Shown here piece after piece: positions 24,610 to 32,077 of a stretch of DNA of 40,781 nucleotides. The notes under the pieces are model-generated. The model worked only from the letters and a program-made list of their open reading frames with translations. It made no database searches and was not told the DNA's origin. Origin of the DNA: Gordonia sp. UBA7599. Its GTDB lineage: Bacteria > Actinomycetota > Actinomycetes > Mycobacteriales > Mycobacteriaceae. Where the stretch lies: contig DLKD01000062.1 in the NCBI GenBank assembly GCA_002477755.1, forward strand, positions 86,240 to 127,020. Reading direction: 5' to 3'. Numbering within the stretch: position 1 is the first letter of the stretch; every line of letters starts with the position of its first letter. Position numbers and translations under genes: made by a program.

Positions 24610-26280
24610 ATGGCGAGTACGAAAGTGTCCGGAGCGGGCAGAAAGCTGCGCTACCGCCTCACCCACGTCTCCTACGGGGGCCTGGTCGGCGCGACGGTGC
24701 TCCTTCTCGCCTCGACGACACCGTCGCTGCTGCCCCGCGGCTGGATGTTCCAGGGCATCGTGTCCGGCGGCGCAGCGGCCATCGGCTACGGCATCGGCGT
24801 GTTCCTCGTCTGGCTGGTCCGATTCATGATTTCGCGCGAGGAGCCATGGCCGAGTCCGCAGAAGTTCTGGTGGTGGGCCCTGGCGTTCGTCGCCGTGTGG
24901 GATTCGGCGCTGATGTTCTACTGGTTCGTCCGGTGGCAGAACAACCTGCGCGACCTCATGGGAGTGGAGCGGATCGGTTACGACGTCATCCCGGAGATCA
25001 TCGGCGTCGCGGTAGTCGTGTTCCTGCTGTTGATGTTCATCGGCAAGCTGTGGGGAGCGGCGACCCTCTGGGTCGTGCACACCCTCGGCAAGCTCATCCC
25101 GGCCCGCATCGCGACGGTGGCCGGTGCCGCGGTCGTCGTGGCGTTGACCGTCGCGCTGGTCAACGGCGTCCTCGTCGACAACATCATGAAAGCCCTGAAC
25201 AGCAGCTTCGCGGCAGCCAACAACGAGACCAAGGCTGATGTCTCGCCGCCGACGTCACCGTTGCGCTCCGGTGGACCGGGTTCGACGGTGAGTTGGGACT
25301 CGCTGGGCCGTGAGGGCCGCTCCAACGTCGCCGACGGGCCGACTGTCGCCGATCTGACCGCGTTCAACGGAACACCGGCCAAGGAACCGATCCGCACTTT
25401 CGCCGGGCTGGACTCGGCGGACGACCTGAAGGACATCGCCGAGGCCGCCGTCCGTGAGCTCGAGCGCACCGGCGGGTTGAAGCGCAAGGTCGTCGCGGTC
25501 GGGTCGACGACGGGCAGCGGTTGGCTCAACAAGGCCTACATGGACTCGCTGGAGTACATGTACAACGGCGACACCGCCCTGGTGTCCATGCAGTACTCAT
25601 ATCTGCCGAGTTGGATCTCATTCCTCGTCGACAAGGAGCGCGCTCGCCAGGCCGGCCGCCTGCTGTTCGAGGAGGTCAGCGAGCGGGTGCGTGCGATTCC
25701 GGAGAGCGAGCGCCCGAAGATCGTCGTGTTCGGCGAATCGCTCGGCAGCTTCGCCGGGGAGGCGCCGTTCGGGTCGATCCCCGACCTCGCCGCCCGAACC
25801 GATGGTGCGCTGTTCACCGGTCCGACGTTCAACAACTCGCTGTGGCGCGACACCACCGTCAACCGCGACGAGGGCACACCGGAGGTGCTGCCGATCTACC
25901 AGGACGGCAAACACGTGCGGTTCATCGCCGAGGAGGACAACCTCGGCCGTCCCGCCTCGCCGTGGCTGCCCAACCGCAGCTCCTACATCCAGCATGCGTC
26001 GGACCCGATCACGTGGTGGAATCCTCGCCTGCTGTTCCGGGAGCCCGATTGGCTGAAGGAACCCCGTGGCCGCGACGTGCTGCATTCCACGCACTGGATC
26101 CCCGTGGTGACGTTCTTGCAGGTGTCCGCTGACATGGCGGTCGCCGTCGACGTCCCCGACGGGCACGGTCACCACTACATGCGGGCAATCCCGTACGCCT
26201 GGGCCGACATCCTGAAGCCGCCGGGGTGGACCGAAGCCAAGACCCGCCAGCTGCTCCCTCATCTGCGGGTAGACGGCTAA
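24610..26280 (+). CDS. Membrane-anchored alpha/beta-hydrolase (Abhydrolase_9 type)
   Basis: This protein has 556 residues. The N-terminal 200 hold four membrane helices (for example TVLLLASTTPSLLPRGW and VAVVVFLLLMFIGKLWG), typical of the actinobacterial alpha/beta-hydrolase N-terminal domain. The C-terminal 350 residues form a predicted hydrolase facing outward or inward, with nucleophile elbow GESLGS (Ser377) and a late GHGHHYM segment that can supply the histidine. The conserved GSTTGSGWLN precedes it. ATG 24610 follows AAGGA at proper spacing. Substrate unknown; a lipid or ester in the envelope is plausible. A hairpin repeat begins just after its stop. Confidence 0.85.
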   Translation: MASTKVSGAGRKLRYRLTHVSYGGLVGATVLLLASTTPSLLPRGWMFQGIVSGGAAAIGYGIGVFLVWLVRFMISREEPWPSPQKFWWWALAFVAVWDSALMFYWFVRWQNNLRDLMGVERIGYDVIPEIIGVAVVVFLLLMFIGKLWGAATLWVVHTLGKLIPARIATVAGAAVVVALTVALVNGVLVDNIMKALNSSFAAANNETKADVSPPTSPLRSGGPGSTVSWDSLGREGRSNVADGPTVADLTAFNGTPAKEPIRTFAGLDSADDLKDIAEAAVRELERTGGLKRKVVAVGSTTGSGWLNKAYMDSLEYMYNGDTALVSMQYSYLPSWISFLVDKERARQAGRLLFEEVSERVRAIPESERPKIVVFGESLGSFAGEAPFGSIPDLAARTDGALFTGPTFNNSLWRDTTVNRDEGTPEVLPIYQDGKHVRFIAEEDNLGRPASPWLPNRSSYIQHASDPITWWNPRLLFREPDWLKEPRGRDVLHSTHWIPVVTFLQVSADMAVAVDVPDGHGHHYMRAIPYAWADILKPPGWTEAKTRQLLPHLRVDG

Positions 26281-26283
26281 ACG

Positions 26284-26334
26284 CAAAGCGCCGAGTCCTA
26301 CTGCCATATAGCAACAGTGGAACTCGGCGCTTTG
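26284..26334. repeat. Hairpin repeat element, copy A
   Basis: A perfect 13-bp inverted repeat, CAAAGCGCCGAGT and ACTCGGCGCTTTG, is followed inward, after one mismatch, by CTACTG pairing with CAGTGG (one G-T wobble). The loop is CCATATAGCAA. The element starts three bases after the hydrolase stop. The same inner stem and much of the loop recur at 27945 and 29043. It can act as a terminator; the conserved loop suggests it is also a member of a dispersed repeat family. Confidence 0.85.
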
Positions 26335-26372
26335 GGGAATACACCCCGCGCGACAGGCATATCCTCACTCCC

Positions 26373-27908
26373 GTGACCACGTCAGCAGCCCACTCTGACG
26401 CCGGCGCGCGCCTCCCCTTTGCTGCGTACGCGCAGAAGGTCATGTCCGCCGACGACGCCGTTAAACTCATCCACCCCAACGACACTGTCGCGATCAGCGG
26501 CTTCGCCAGCGCCGGCACGCCGAAGGACTCAATCACCGCGCTGGCCCACCGCATCGGCGAAGCCCGCGACGCCGGTGACGACTTCACGATCAACCTCCTC
26601 ACCGGCGCATCCGTCTCCCCGCAGACCGAACGTCTCCTCGCCGAGGTCGACGGCATCGCCCTGCGCATGCCCTACCAATCCGAGCCCACCGCGCGCGGCC
26701 GAATCAACACCGGCTCCATGGACTACGTCGACGTCCACCTCTCCCACGTCGCCCAGCAGGTCTGGGAGGGGTACTACGGCACCATCGACGTCGCCATCAT
26801 CGAGATCGCCGGTTGCACCGCCGACGGCGAACTGATCCCGTCGACCTCGGTGGGCAACAACAAGACCTGGCTCGACGTCGCCGAGAAGGTGATCCTCGAG
26901 GTCAACTCGTGCGTCCCCGCCCAGATGAAGGGCATGCACGACATCTACTACGGCACTGCGCTTCCCCCGAACCGCAAGCCGATCATGATGACCAGCGTCG
27001 CCGACCGGATCGGCCAACCGACCTACCGCGTCGACCCGGACAAGGTCGTCGCCATCGTGCAGACCCACTCACGCGACCACGCCAGCCCGGTGACAGCACC
27101 TGACGAGGTCAGCAAGGCGATCGCCGCCAACGTCCTGAAATTCTTCGACGACGAGGTGAAGGCCGGACGCCTCCCCGCTGACAAGCTCCTCCCGATGCAG
27201 GCCGGCATCGGCAATGTCGCGAACGCGGTGATGGCCAGCTTCGACAAGAGCCCCTATGAGGCTCTGGACTGCTACACCGAGGTGATTCAGGACGGCATGC
27301 TTGGCCTGATCAAGGACGGCACCGTCGACCATGCGTCGACCACCTCGCTCGCCCTCAGCGACGACGGCATCGAAGAGTTGATCGCCAACATCGACTTCTA
27401 CCGCGACCACATCACGCTGCGCCCGCAGGAGATCAGCAACCACCCCGAGATCGTTCGACGACTCGGGGTGATCGCAATGAACGGCATGCTGGAGGCCGAC
27501 ATCTACGGCAACGTGAACTCCACGCACGTCATGGGCACCAAGATGATGAACGGTATCGGCGGCTCCGGTGACTTCACCCGCAACGGCTACGTCTCCATCT
27601 TCCTGAGCCCGTCGACGGCGAAGGGCGGCAAGATCTCCGCTATCGTCCCGATGTCCTCGCACGTGGACCACACCGAGCACGACGTCCAGGTGATCGTCAC
27701 TGAGCAGGGCCTCGCCGATCTGCGTGGCCTGTCTCCTCGCAAACGCGCCCGGGTGATCATCGACAATTGCGCCCACCCCGACTACCGGGATGCCCTACAC
27801 GACTACCTCGACCGCGCCGAGGCAAAGGGCGGCCATACCCCGCACCTGCTGGACGAAGCGTTCTCCTTCCACGAGCGCTACGAAGAAACCGGCTCCATGC
27901 TCCCCTGA
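26373..27908 (+). CDS. Acetyl-CoA hydrolase / succinyl-CoA:acetate CoA-transferase family enzyme
   Basis: This is a class I CoA-transferase of 511 residues in the Cat1/AarC/Ach1 group. Members move CoA between succinate, acetate or propionate. The oxyanion loop GIGNVANAV and the probable catalytic Glu303 (YTEVIQDGML) are present, as are the N-terminal DTVAISGFASAGTPK and C-terminal GGSGDFTRNGY and VTEQGLADLRG. The frame is open upstream through the repeat element, but the GTG at 26373 fits the family N-terminus and lies 7 nt after TATCCT, consistent with a leaderless mRNA. Whether it is mainly a hydrolase or a transferase cannot be settled by reading. Confidence 0.92.
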   Translation: MTTSAAHSDAGARLPFAAYAQKVMSADDAVKLIHPNDTVAISGFASAGTPKDSITALAHRIGEARDAGDDFTINLLTGASVSPQTERLLAEVDGIALRMPYQSEPTARGRINTGSMDYVDVHLSHVAQQVWEGYYGTIDVAIIEIAGCTADGELIPSTSVGNNKTWLDVAEKVILEVNSCVPAQMKGMHDIYYGTALPPNRKPIMMTSVADRIGQPTYRVDPDKVVAIVQTHSRDHASPVTAPDEVSKAIAANVLKFFDDEVKAGRLPADKLLPMQAGIGNVANAVMASFDKSPYEALDCYTEVIQDGMLGLIKDGTVDHASTTSLALSDDGIEELIANIDFYRDHITLRPQEISNHPEIVRRLGVIAMNGMLEADIYGNVNSTHVMGTKMMNGIGGSGDFTRNGYVSIFLSPSTAKGGKISAIVPMSSHVDHTEHDVQVIVTEQGLADLRGLSPRKRARVIIDNCAHPDYRDALHDYLDRAEAKGGHTPHLLDEAFSFHERYEETGSMLP

Positions 27909-27944
27909 GCTCGTCGACCAGAAATCAATCATCTAGGCCGCATC

Positions 27945-27990
27945 TGCCGAGCTCTACTGACAAATAGCGACAGTGGGACTCGGCACTTCG
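27945..27990. repeat. Hairpin repeat element, copy B
   Basis: TGCCGAG (27945-27951) pairs with CTCGGCA (27979-27985), and TCTACTG pairs with CAGTGGG inside, with two wobbles. The loop ACAAATAGCGA is identical to copy C. ACTTCGGGG follows on the right. It lies 37 bp after the CoA-transferase stop. Confidence 0.85.
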
Positions 27991-28010
27991 GGGTGATCAA
28001 CCGGGGACAC

Positions 28011-28048
28011 TTATCCCCAGGGATTGCGGTGAGGTCGAGTTATCCACA
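28011..28048 (+). promoter_or_regulatory. Two DnaA-box-like sequences
   Basis: TTATCCACA at 28040-28048 is a perfect DnaA box, and TTATCCCCA at 28011-28019 differs by one base; both point the same way. They lie just before the AbiEi/DUF559-like gene. They could bind DnaA and regulate that gene. Two boxes alone do not make a replication origin. Confidence 0.5.
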
Positions 28049-28071
28049 GTGAAGCACGTCGGGCCTGTCGG

Positions 28072-29070
28072 ATGTACGCCGTCCCGACCAGCATTGACTG
28101 TGTGGCTACCCCTCTGACGTGCAATGCCCTGCTTGCCGAGGTTCTCTTTGCCCAGGACGGGGTGATCAGCCGTCAGCAGGCGATCGACTGCGGGGCCAGC
28201 GAGGGGCTACTCCGAAGCATGTTGCGCCGCGGTGCCTGGGTACGGCTCCACCCCGGGGTGTATGTGAACCACAACGGCCCGCTGACGTGGCGGCAGCGCG
28301 CCTGGGCGGCGGTGTTGGGTGCGCCGGGCTCGGCGCTGAGCCATCAGTCTGCGCTGACCATCGCCGGGTTGGGACGGCCGGGTGCTGCGATTCACATCGC
28401 CGTCGACCGCAAGGCGCACGCCCCCGAGCGCGCGGGCGTGGTCGTCCACCGATGTGCACAGTTGACGCAGCGCGTGGCGGGGGGCATGCGCCCTCCGCGC
28501 GTCCGAGTGGAACACGCCGTGCTCGATGTCGCCGGCGAGGCGCCATCGGAGGTGGATGCGATCGCTGTGCTGGCGGATACGGTTCGGGAACGGCTCACCA
28601 CTGCGTCGCGTCTGCACAGCGCGCTGGATTCCCGCCAGTGGTGCAAGCGCCGACGGTTGATAAGCGGCGTCCTCACCGACCTGAATGAGGGAACCTGTTC
28701 GGTGCTCGAGCATGCCTACCTGACACGCGTCGAACGACCCCACGGTCTGCCCAAGCCGCGCCGCCAGGCACCGACGAGGGTCGGACGGCGCGGTTTCCGG
28801 GACGTCGACTACGACGAGTGGCGACTGATAGTCGAGCTCGACGGCCGGTTCGGCCATGACGACGCGCATTCGCGAGACGCCGATCCCGAGCGCGACCTCG
28901 ACGCCTCGGTATTCGCGGACAAGGAATCTCTGCGTCTGGGATGGGGCCAGGTCATCGGCCGCCCGTGCAGCACCGCGGGCAAAGTAGCGGTGAAGTTGCA
29001 GAGCCTCGGATGGTCGGGCACGCCGGTCAGGTGTCCCAACTGCAAAGCGCCGAGCCCCACTGACAAATAG
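28072..29070 (+). CDS. AbiEi-like winged-helix / DUF559-type nuclease-fold protein
   Basis: This protein has 332 residues. The N-terminal part (LLAEVLFAQDGVISRQQAIDCGASEGLLRSML...GVYVNH) resembles the winged helix of AbiEi-type antitoxin/regulator proteins. The C-terminal part (RDVDYDEWRLIVELDGRFGHDD) has the Asp...ExD pattern of DUF559/Vsr-like PD-(D/E)xK folds. Such genes are frequent, often strain-specific, in Mycobacteriales and their role is not established. The last residues KAPSPTDK and the TAG stop lie within hairpin repeat copy C. Start ATG 28072 is uncertain; GTG 28102 is an option. No AbiEii-like toxin partner is adjacent. Confidence 0.72.
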   Translation: MYAVPTSIDCVATPLTCNALLAEVLFAQDGVISRQQAIDCGASEGLLRSMLRRGAWVRLHPGVYVNHNGPLTWRQRAWAAVLGAPGSALSHQSALTIAGLGRPGAAIHIAVDRKAHAPERAGVVVHRCAQLTQRVAGGMRPPRVRVEHAVLDVAGEAPSEVDAIAVLADTVRERLTTASRLHSALDSRQWCKRRRLISGVLTDLNEGTCSVLEHAYLTRVERPHGLPKPRRQAPTRVGRRGFRDVDYDEWRLIVELDGRFGHDDAHSRDADPERDLDASVFADKESLRLGWGQVIGRPCSTAGKVAVKLQSLGWSGTPVRCPNCKAPSPTDK

Positions 29071-29093
29071 CGACAGTGGGACTCGGCACTTCG
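29042..29093. repeat. Hairpin repeat element, copy C
   Basis: GCCGAG (29049-29054) pairs with CTCGGC (29082-29087), and CCCACTG (29056-29062) with CAGTGGG (29074-29080), a perfect inner 7-bp stem, leaving only a C/A mismatch between. The loop ACAAATAGCGA equals copy B. The left flank GCAAAGC equals copy A and the right flank ACTTCG equals copy B. It sits between convergent genes and contains the stop codon of the upstream one. Confidence 0.88.
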
Positions 29094-29100
29094 TGGTCGA

Positions 29101-30420
29101 TCAGGCCAACAGCTCGGCCACACGCTCGAGCGCGGCGACCCGACTGCCCTTGACGAGCACCGCCAGCGGCGCACCGAGCGCGGTCACGTACTCCGCTGCG
29201 GCCGCCGGGTCGGCGACATGCTCGACGTCGCCGTAGCGCGGTTCGTCCACGGCGACGACGACGATGCCCAGCGACGACGCCAGCTCGGCGACGCCGCGAT
29301 GGGCTGCCGCCGCGTCATCCCCGAGTTCGGCCATCGTGCCGAGGACCGCGATCCGACGAGGAGCGTCGAGTTGGGCGAGGGCGCGCAGCGCGGCAGCCAT
29401 CGACGTCGGGTTGGCGTTGTAGGCGTCGTTGATGACCGTGAACCCGGACTCGGTCCGCGTCATCTCCATGCGCAGCCCCGATAGTGCGGCTCCCAGCAGA
29501 CCGTCGGCCACCGCTTCCAGGCCGACGCCCAGCCCGGCCCCCGCGGCCGCCGCGGCCAGGGCGTTGCCGACCTGGTGTTCACCCCGGGCACCCAGGCGCA
29601 CGGGCACACTGCCCCACGGGGAGTGCAGCGTGAACGACGCGCGCAATTGGTCGTCGAGGACGACGCCGCTCGCGGTGAGATCGGCCGACGCCCCCGAGGC
29701 GCTGTAGGTGAGGACCCGCGCCGACGTCCGACTGGCCATCGCCACGACTGCCGGGTCGTCCGCGTTGAGGACGGCAAGCCCGTCGTCGGGCAGGGATTCG
29801 ACGAGTTCACCCTTAGTCTGCGCGACGGCATCGAGCGATCCGAAGTTCTCCAGGTGCACGGCCTCGACACGGGTCAGGACCCCGACAGTCGGCGCGGCGA
29901 TCTCGCACAGCGTCGCAATGTGCCCGATGCCCCGCGCCCCCATCTCGAGGACCGCCGCCTGTGTTCCGTCGTCGGCGCCGACGAGGGTGAGCGGCAGGCC
30001 CAGCTCGTTGTTGAACGACTTGGCGCTGGCCGCGGTCTTGTAGGTCGTCTCGAGGACGCCGGCGAGCAGGTCCTTCGTCGACGTCTTGCCCACCGATCCG
30101 GTGACCCCGACGACCCGGTCGCCGATGCGCGTGCGGGCGGCGCGGCCCAGCGCGCGCAGTGCCAGCGCGGTGTCGGCGACGTGGATCGCGCCCACCCCAT
30201 CGGGCGGAGGCGTGTCGTCGCGGCTGGTGAAGTACGCGGGTGCCCCGGCGGCGAGGGCGGCCGGGAGGAATTCGTGGCCGTCGCGCTCGGCGACGATCGG
30301 GACGAAGAGCTGGCCGGCCTCGAGGGTGCGCGAGTCGATGCTCGCGCCGTCGACGGTGACGTCGGCGCCGCTGACCGCGCCGTCGGTCGCCGCGGCGATC
30401 TCTGCGATGGAAAAATGCAC
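29101..30420 (-). CDS. murF: MurF-type UDP-MurNAc-tripeptide-D-Ala-D-Ala ligase
   Basis: This is a 439-residue cytoplasmic Mur ligase. MurF adds the D-Ala-D-Ala dipeptide to UDP-MurNAc-tripeptide, last soluble step of peptidoglycan precursor synthesis. The ATP loop TGSVGKTS (107-114), SFNNELGLPLTL, the MGARGIGHI segment, LNADDPAV and VINDAYNANPTSM are all as expected. The start is GTG 30420, 6 nt after TAGCGT on the minus strand. It lies outside any division/cell-wall cluster and is divergent from ddl, whose product is its substrate. Most Mycobacteriales have murF in the dcw cluster, so this may be a second copy; that cannot be seen from here. Confidence 0.92.
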   Translation of the reverse strand: MHFSIAEIAAATDGAVSGADVTVDGASIDSRTLEAGQLFVPIVAERDGHEFLPAALAAGAPAYFTSRDDTPPPDGVGAIHVADTALALRALGRAARTRIGDRVVGVTGSVGKTSTKDLLAGVLETTYKTAASAKSFNNELGLPLTLVGADDGTQAAVLEMGARGIGHIATLCEIAAPTVGVLTRVEAVHLENFGSLDAVAQTKGELVESLPDDGLAVLNADDPAVVAMASRTSARVLTYSASGASADLTASGVVLDDQLRASFTLHSPWGSVPVRLGARGEHQVGNALAAAAAGAGLGVGLEAVADGLLGAALSGLRMEMTRTESGFTVINDAYNANPTSMAAALRALAQLDAPRRIAVLGTMAELGDDAAAAHRGVAELASSLGIVVVAVDEPRYGDVEHVADPAAAAEYVTALGAPLAVLVKGSRVAALERVAELLA

Positions 30421-30487
30421 GACCTCACGCTACGCGACGCGGTGACCGACTCAGCACCGCTCCGGCCGTGCCCGTATTGTTGCGACC

Positions 30488-31585
30488 ATGCCCGACGCCG
30501 CACAGAGCAAGCTGCGCCTCGTCGTCCTTTTCGGCGGCGCCTCCGCCGAGCATGACATCTCCTGCATCACGGCGGCGCACGTCCTCGCGGCGGCCGACCG
30601 GTCGCGCTACGAGCTGGTCCCGGTCGGGATTACCCGCGACGGGACGTGGGTCGCACCGACGACGGCACTCGCCGCCCTCGCCGCCGACGAGCCGCTGGGC
30701 AATTCGCTGGCTCCGGAAGGGCCGGCGGTCGAACCGCTCACGGTGTTGCGCGGTGAGCCCGGCGAGCACACCGTCGTGCTGCCGCTGCTGCACGGTCCAC
30801 ACGGCGAGGACGGCACGATCCAGGGAATGCTCGAGCTGTTCGGGCTGGCCTACGTCGGTTCCGGCGTCCTCGGCTCCGCCCTCTGCATGGACAAGGCGAT
30901 GGCCAAGAACGCCGCCGCCTACCTGGGCATCCCGCAGTGCCGGTGGATCGAGCACCGCGACGGGTTCGACGACGAGAAGCAGACCATCACGAACACCGTC
31001 GACACTCTCGGCCTGCCGGTGTTCGTCAAGCCGGCGAACATGGGGTCCTCGGTCGGGATCACCAAGGCCCACGACGAGGCCGAGCTGGCCGTCGCGCTGC
31101 AGACCGCACTGGCCTACGACGACGTGCTGGTCATCGAGGAGGGCATCACCGCGCGCGAGATCGAGGTCGCGGTGCTGGGCAACTCGAGCCCGGAGGCGTC
31201 GCTGCCCGGCGAGATCCTGCCGGGCGCGGAGTTCTACGACTACGAGGACAAGTACGTCACCGGCAACGCCGCATTGCAGATCCCGGCGGAGCTCCCCGCG
31301 GAAGCGGTCGACGAGGTTCGCGAACTGGCCGTCCGCAGCTATCGCGCGCTGCGCTGCCAGGGGCTGGCCCGCGTCGACTTCTTCTACGAGGAGTCCTACC
31401 GCGGCGGGCCCGGACGCGGCTGGCTGCTCAACGAGATCAACACGATCCCCGGCTTCACCCCGGCATCGATGTACCCCAAGATGTGGGAGGCCTCAGGGCT
31501 GAAGTACTCGGCGCTGATCGACCGTCTGGTGTCGCTGGCGCAGGAGGTCCACGCGAAGCGATCGGCGTTCTCCACCGCCCGCTGA
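30488..31585 (+). CDS. ddl: D-alanine-D-alanine ligase
   Basis: This ATP-grasp ligase of 365 residues joins two D-alanines for peptidoglycan. Key parts are LFGGASAEHDISC at the N-terminus, LHGPHGEDGTIQGMLEL, VKPANMGSSVGI in the ATP site, and GLARVDFFYE...LLNEINTIPGFTP for Mg binding. The omega loop reads EFYDYEDKY, the form seen in D-Ala-D-Ala enzymes rather than VanA-type D-Ala-D-Lac ligases. ATG 30488 is 7 nt after TATTGT. The 67-bp divergent region with murF holds both promoters, so joint regulation is possible. It could be the sole ddl or a second copy. Confidence 0.94.
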   Translation: MPDAAQSKLRLVVLFGGASAEHDISCITAAHVLAAADRSRYELVPVGITRDGTWVAPTTALAALAADEPLGNSLAPEGPAVEPLTVLRGEPGEHTVVLPLLHGPHGEDGTIQGMLELFGLAYVGSGVLGSALCMDKAMAKNAAAYLGIPQCRWIEHRDGFDDEKQTITNTVDTLGLPVFVKPANMGSSVGITKAHDEAELAVALQTALAYDDVLVIEEGITAREIEVAVLGNSSPEASLPGEILPGAEFYDYEDKYVTGNAALQIPAELPAEAVDEVRELAVRSYRALRCQGLARVDFFYEESYRGGPGRGWLLNEINTIPGFTPASMYPKMWEASGLKYSALIDRLVSLAQEVHAKRSAFSTAR

Positions 31586-31609
31586 TCGCACCGACTAGCG
31601 TCGGGAACC

Positions 31610-32077
31610 ATGCAGGGTGATGAGCCGAGCATTCAAGAGCGCCTGTTCCCAACGATGACGTGCTTCGGGTGCGGACCGGCCAACGAGCGCGGACTGCAAC
31701 TGCACAGCTTCCCCACCGCCGACGGCGCGACCGCGACCTTCACCCCCTGGCCTGAACACGACAACGGCCTGGGCTTCCTCAACGGCGGCATCATCTGCAC
31801 GATCCTCGACTGCCACAGCGCCGCCGCGGTCCTCTGGGAAGCCGACAAACGTGGTTGGGGCCCGGGCCCCGGAGCGGCGCTTGCCTATGTCACCGCCGGA
31901 CTCGACGTGCAGTACTTACGGCCGTGCCCACTCGACGCGCCCATCACACTTCAAGCGCGGTTGACCGAGGTCAGTGAGCCACAGATGACTGCGCATGTGG
32001 AGGCGAGCTGGGACGGAAAGACGCGGGCGGCGGCGATCGCGGTCTGGAAGCGCTGGCGCCCCAGGCCGACCACCTAG
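31610..32077 (+). CDS. PaaI-like hotdog-fold thioesterase
   Basis: This protein of 155 residues has a single hotdog domain. The central helix segment LGFLNGGIICTILDCHSA carries the N-G-G and Asp expected in PaaI-type acyl-CoA thioesterases. The N-terminal CFGCGPANERGLQLH, with two closely spaced cysteines, is common in actinobacterial members. The ATG at 31610 lies 8 nt after TAGCGT. The substrate acyl-CoA is not known. Its stop TAG shares the bases CTAG at 32074-32077 with the convergent monooxygenase stop, a minimal overlap. Confidence 0.85.
   Translation: MQGDEPSIQERLFPTMTCFGCGPANERGLQLHSFPTADGATATFTPWPEHDNGLGFLNGGIICTILDCHSAAAVLWEADKRGWGPGPGAALAYVTAGLDVQYLRPCPLDAPITLQARLTEVSEPQMTAHVEASWDGKTRAAAIAVWKRWRPRPTT

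Noticed and set aside
28011-28048. DnaA boxes as replication origin
   Set aside because: Only two boxes, no AT-rich unwinding region, and no dnaA, dnaN, rnpA or rpmH nearby.
30488-31585. Ddl as a VanA-type D-Ala-D-Lac resistance ligase
   Set aside because: The omega loop carries the YDYEDKY form of D-Ala-D-Ala ligases and no vanH or vanX gene is adjacent.
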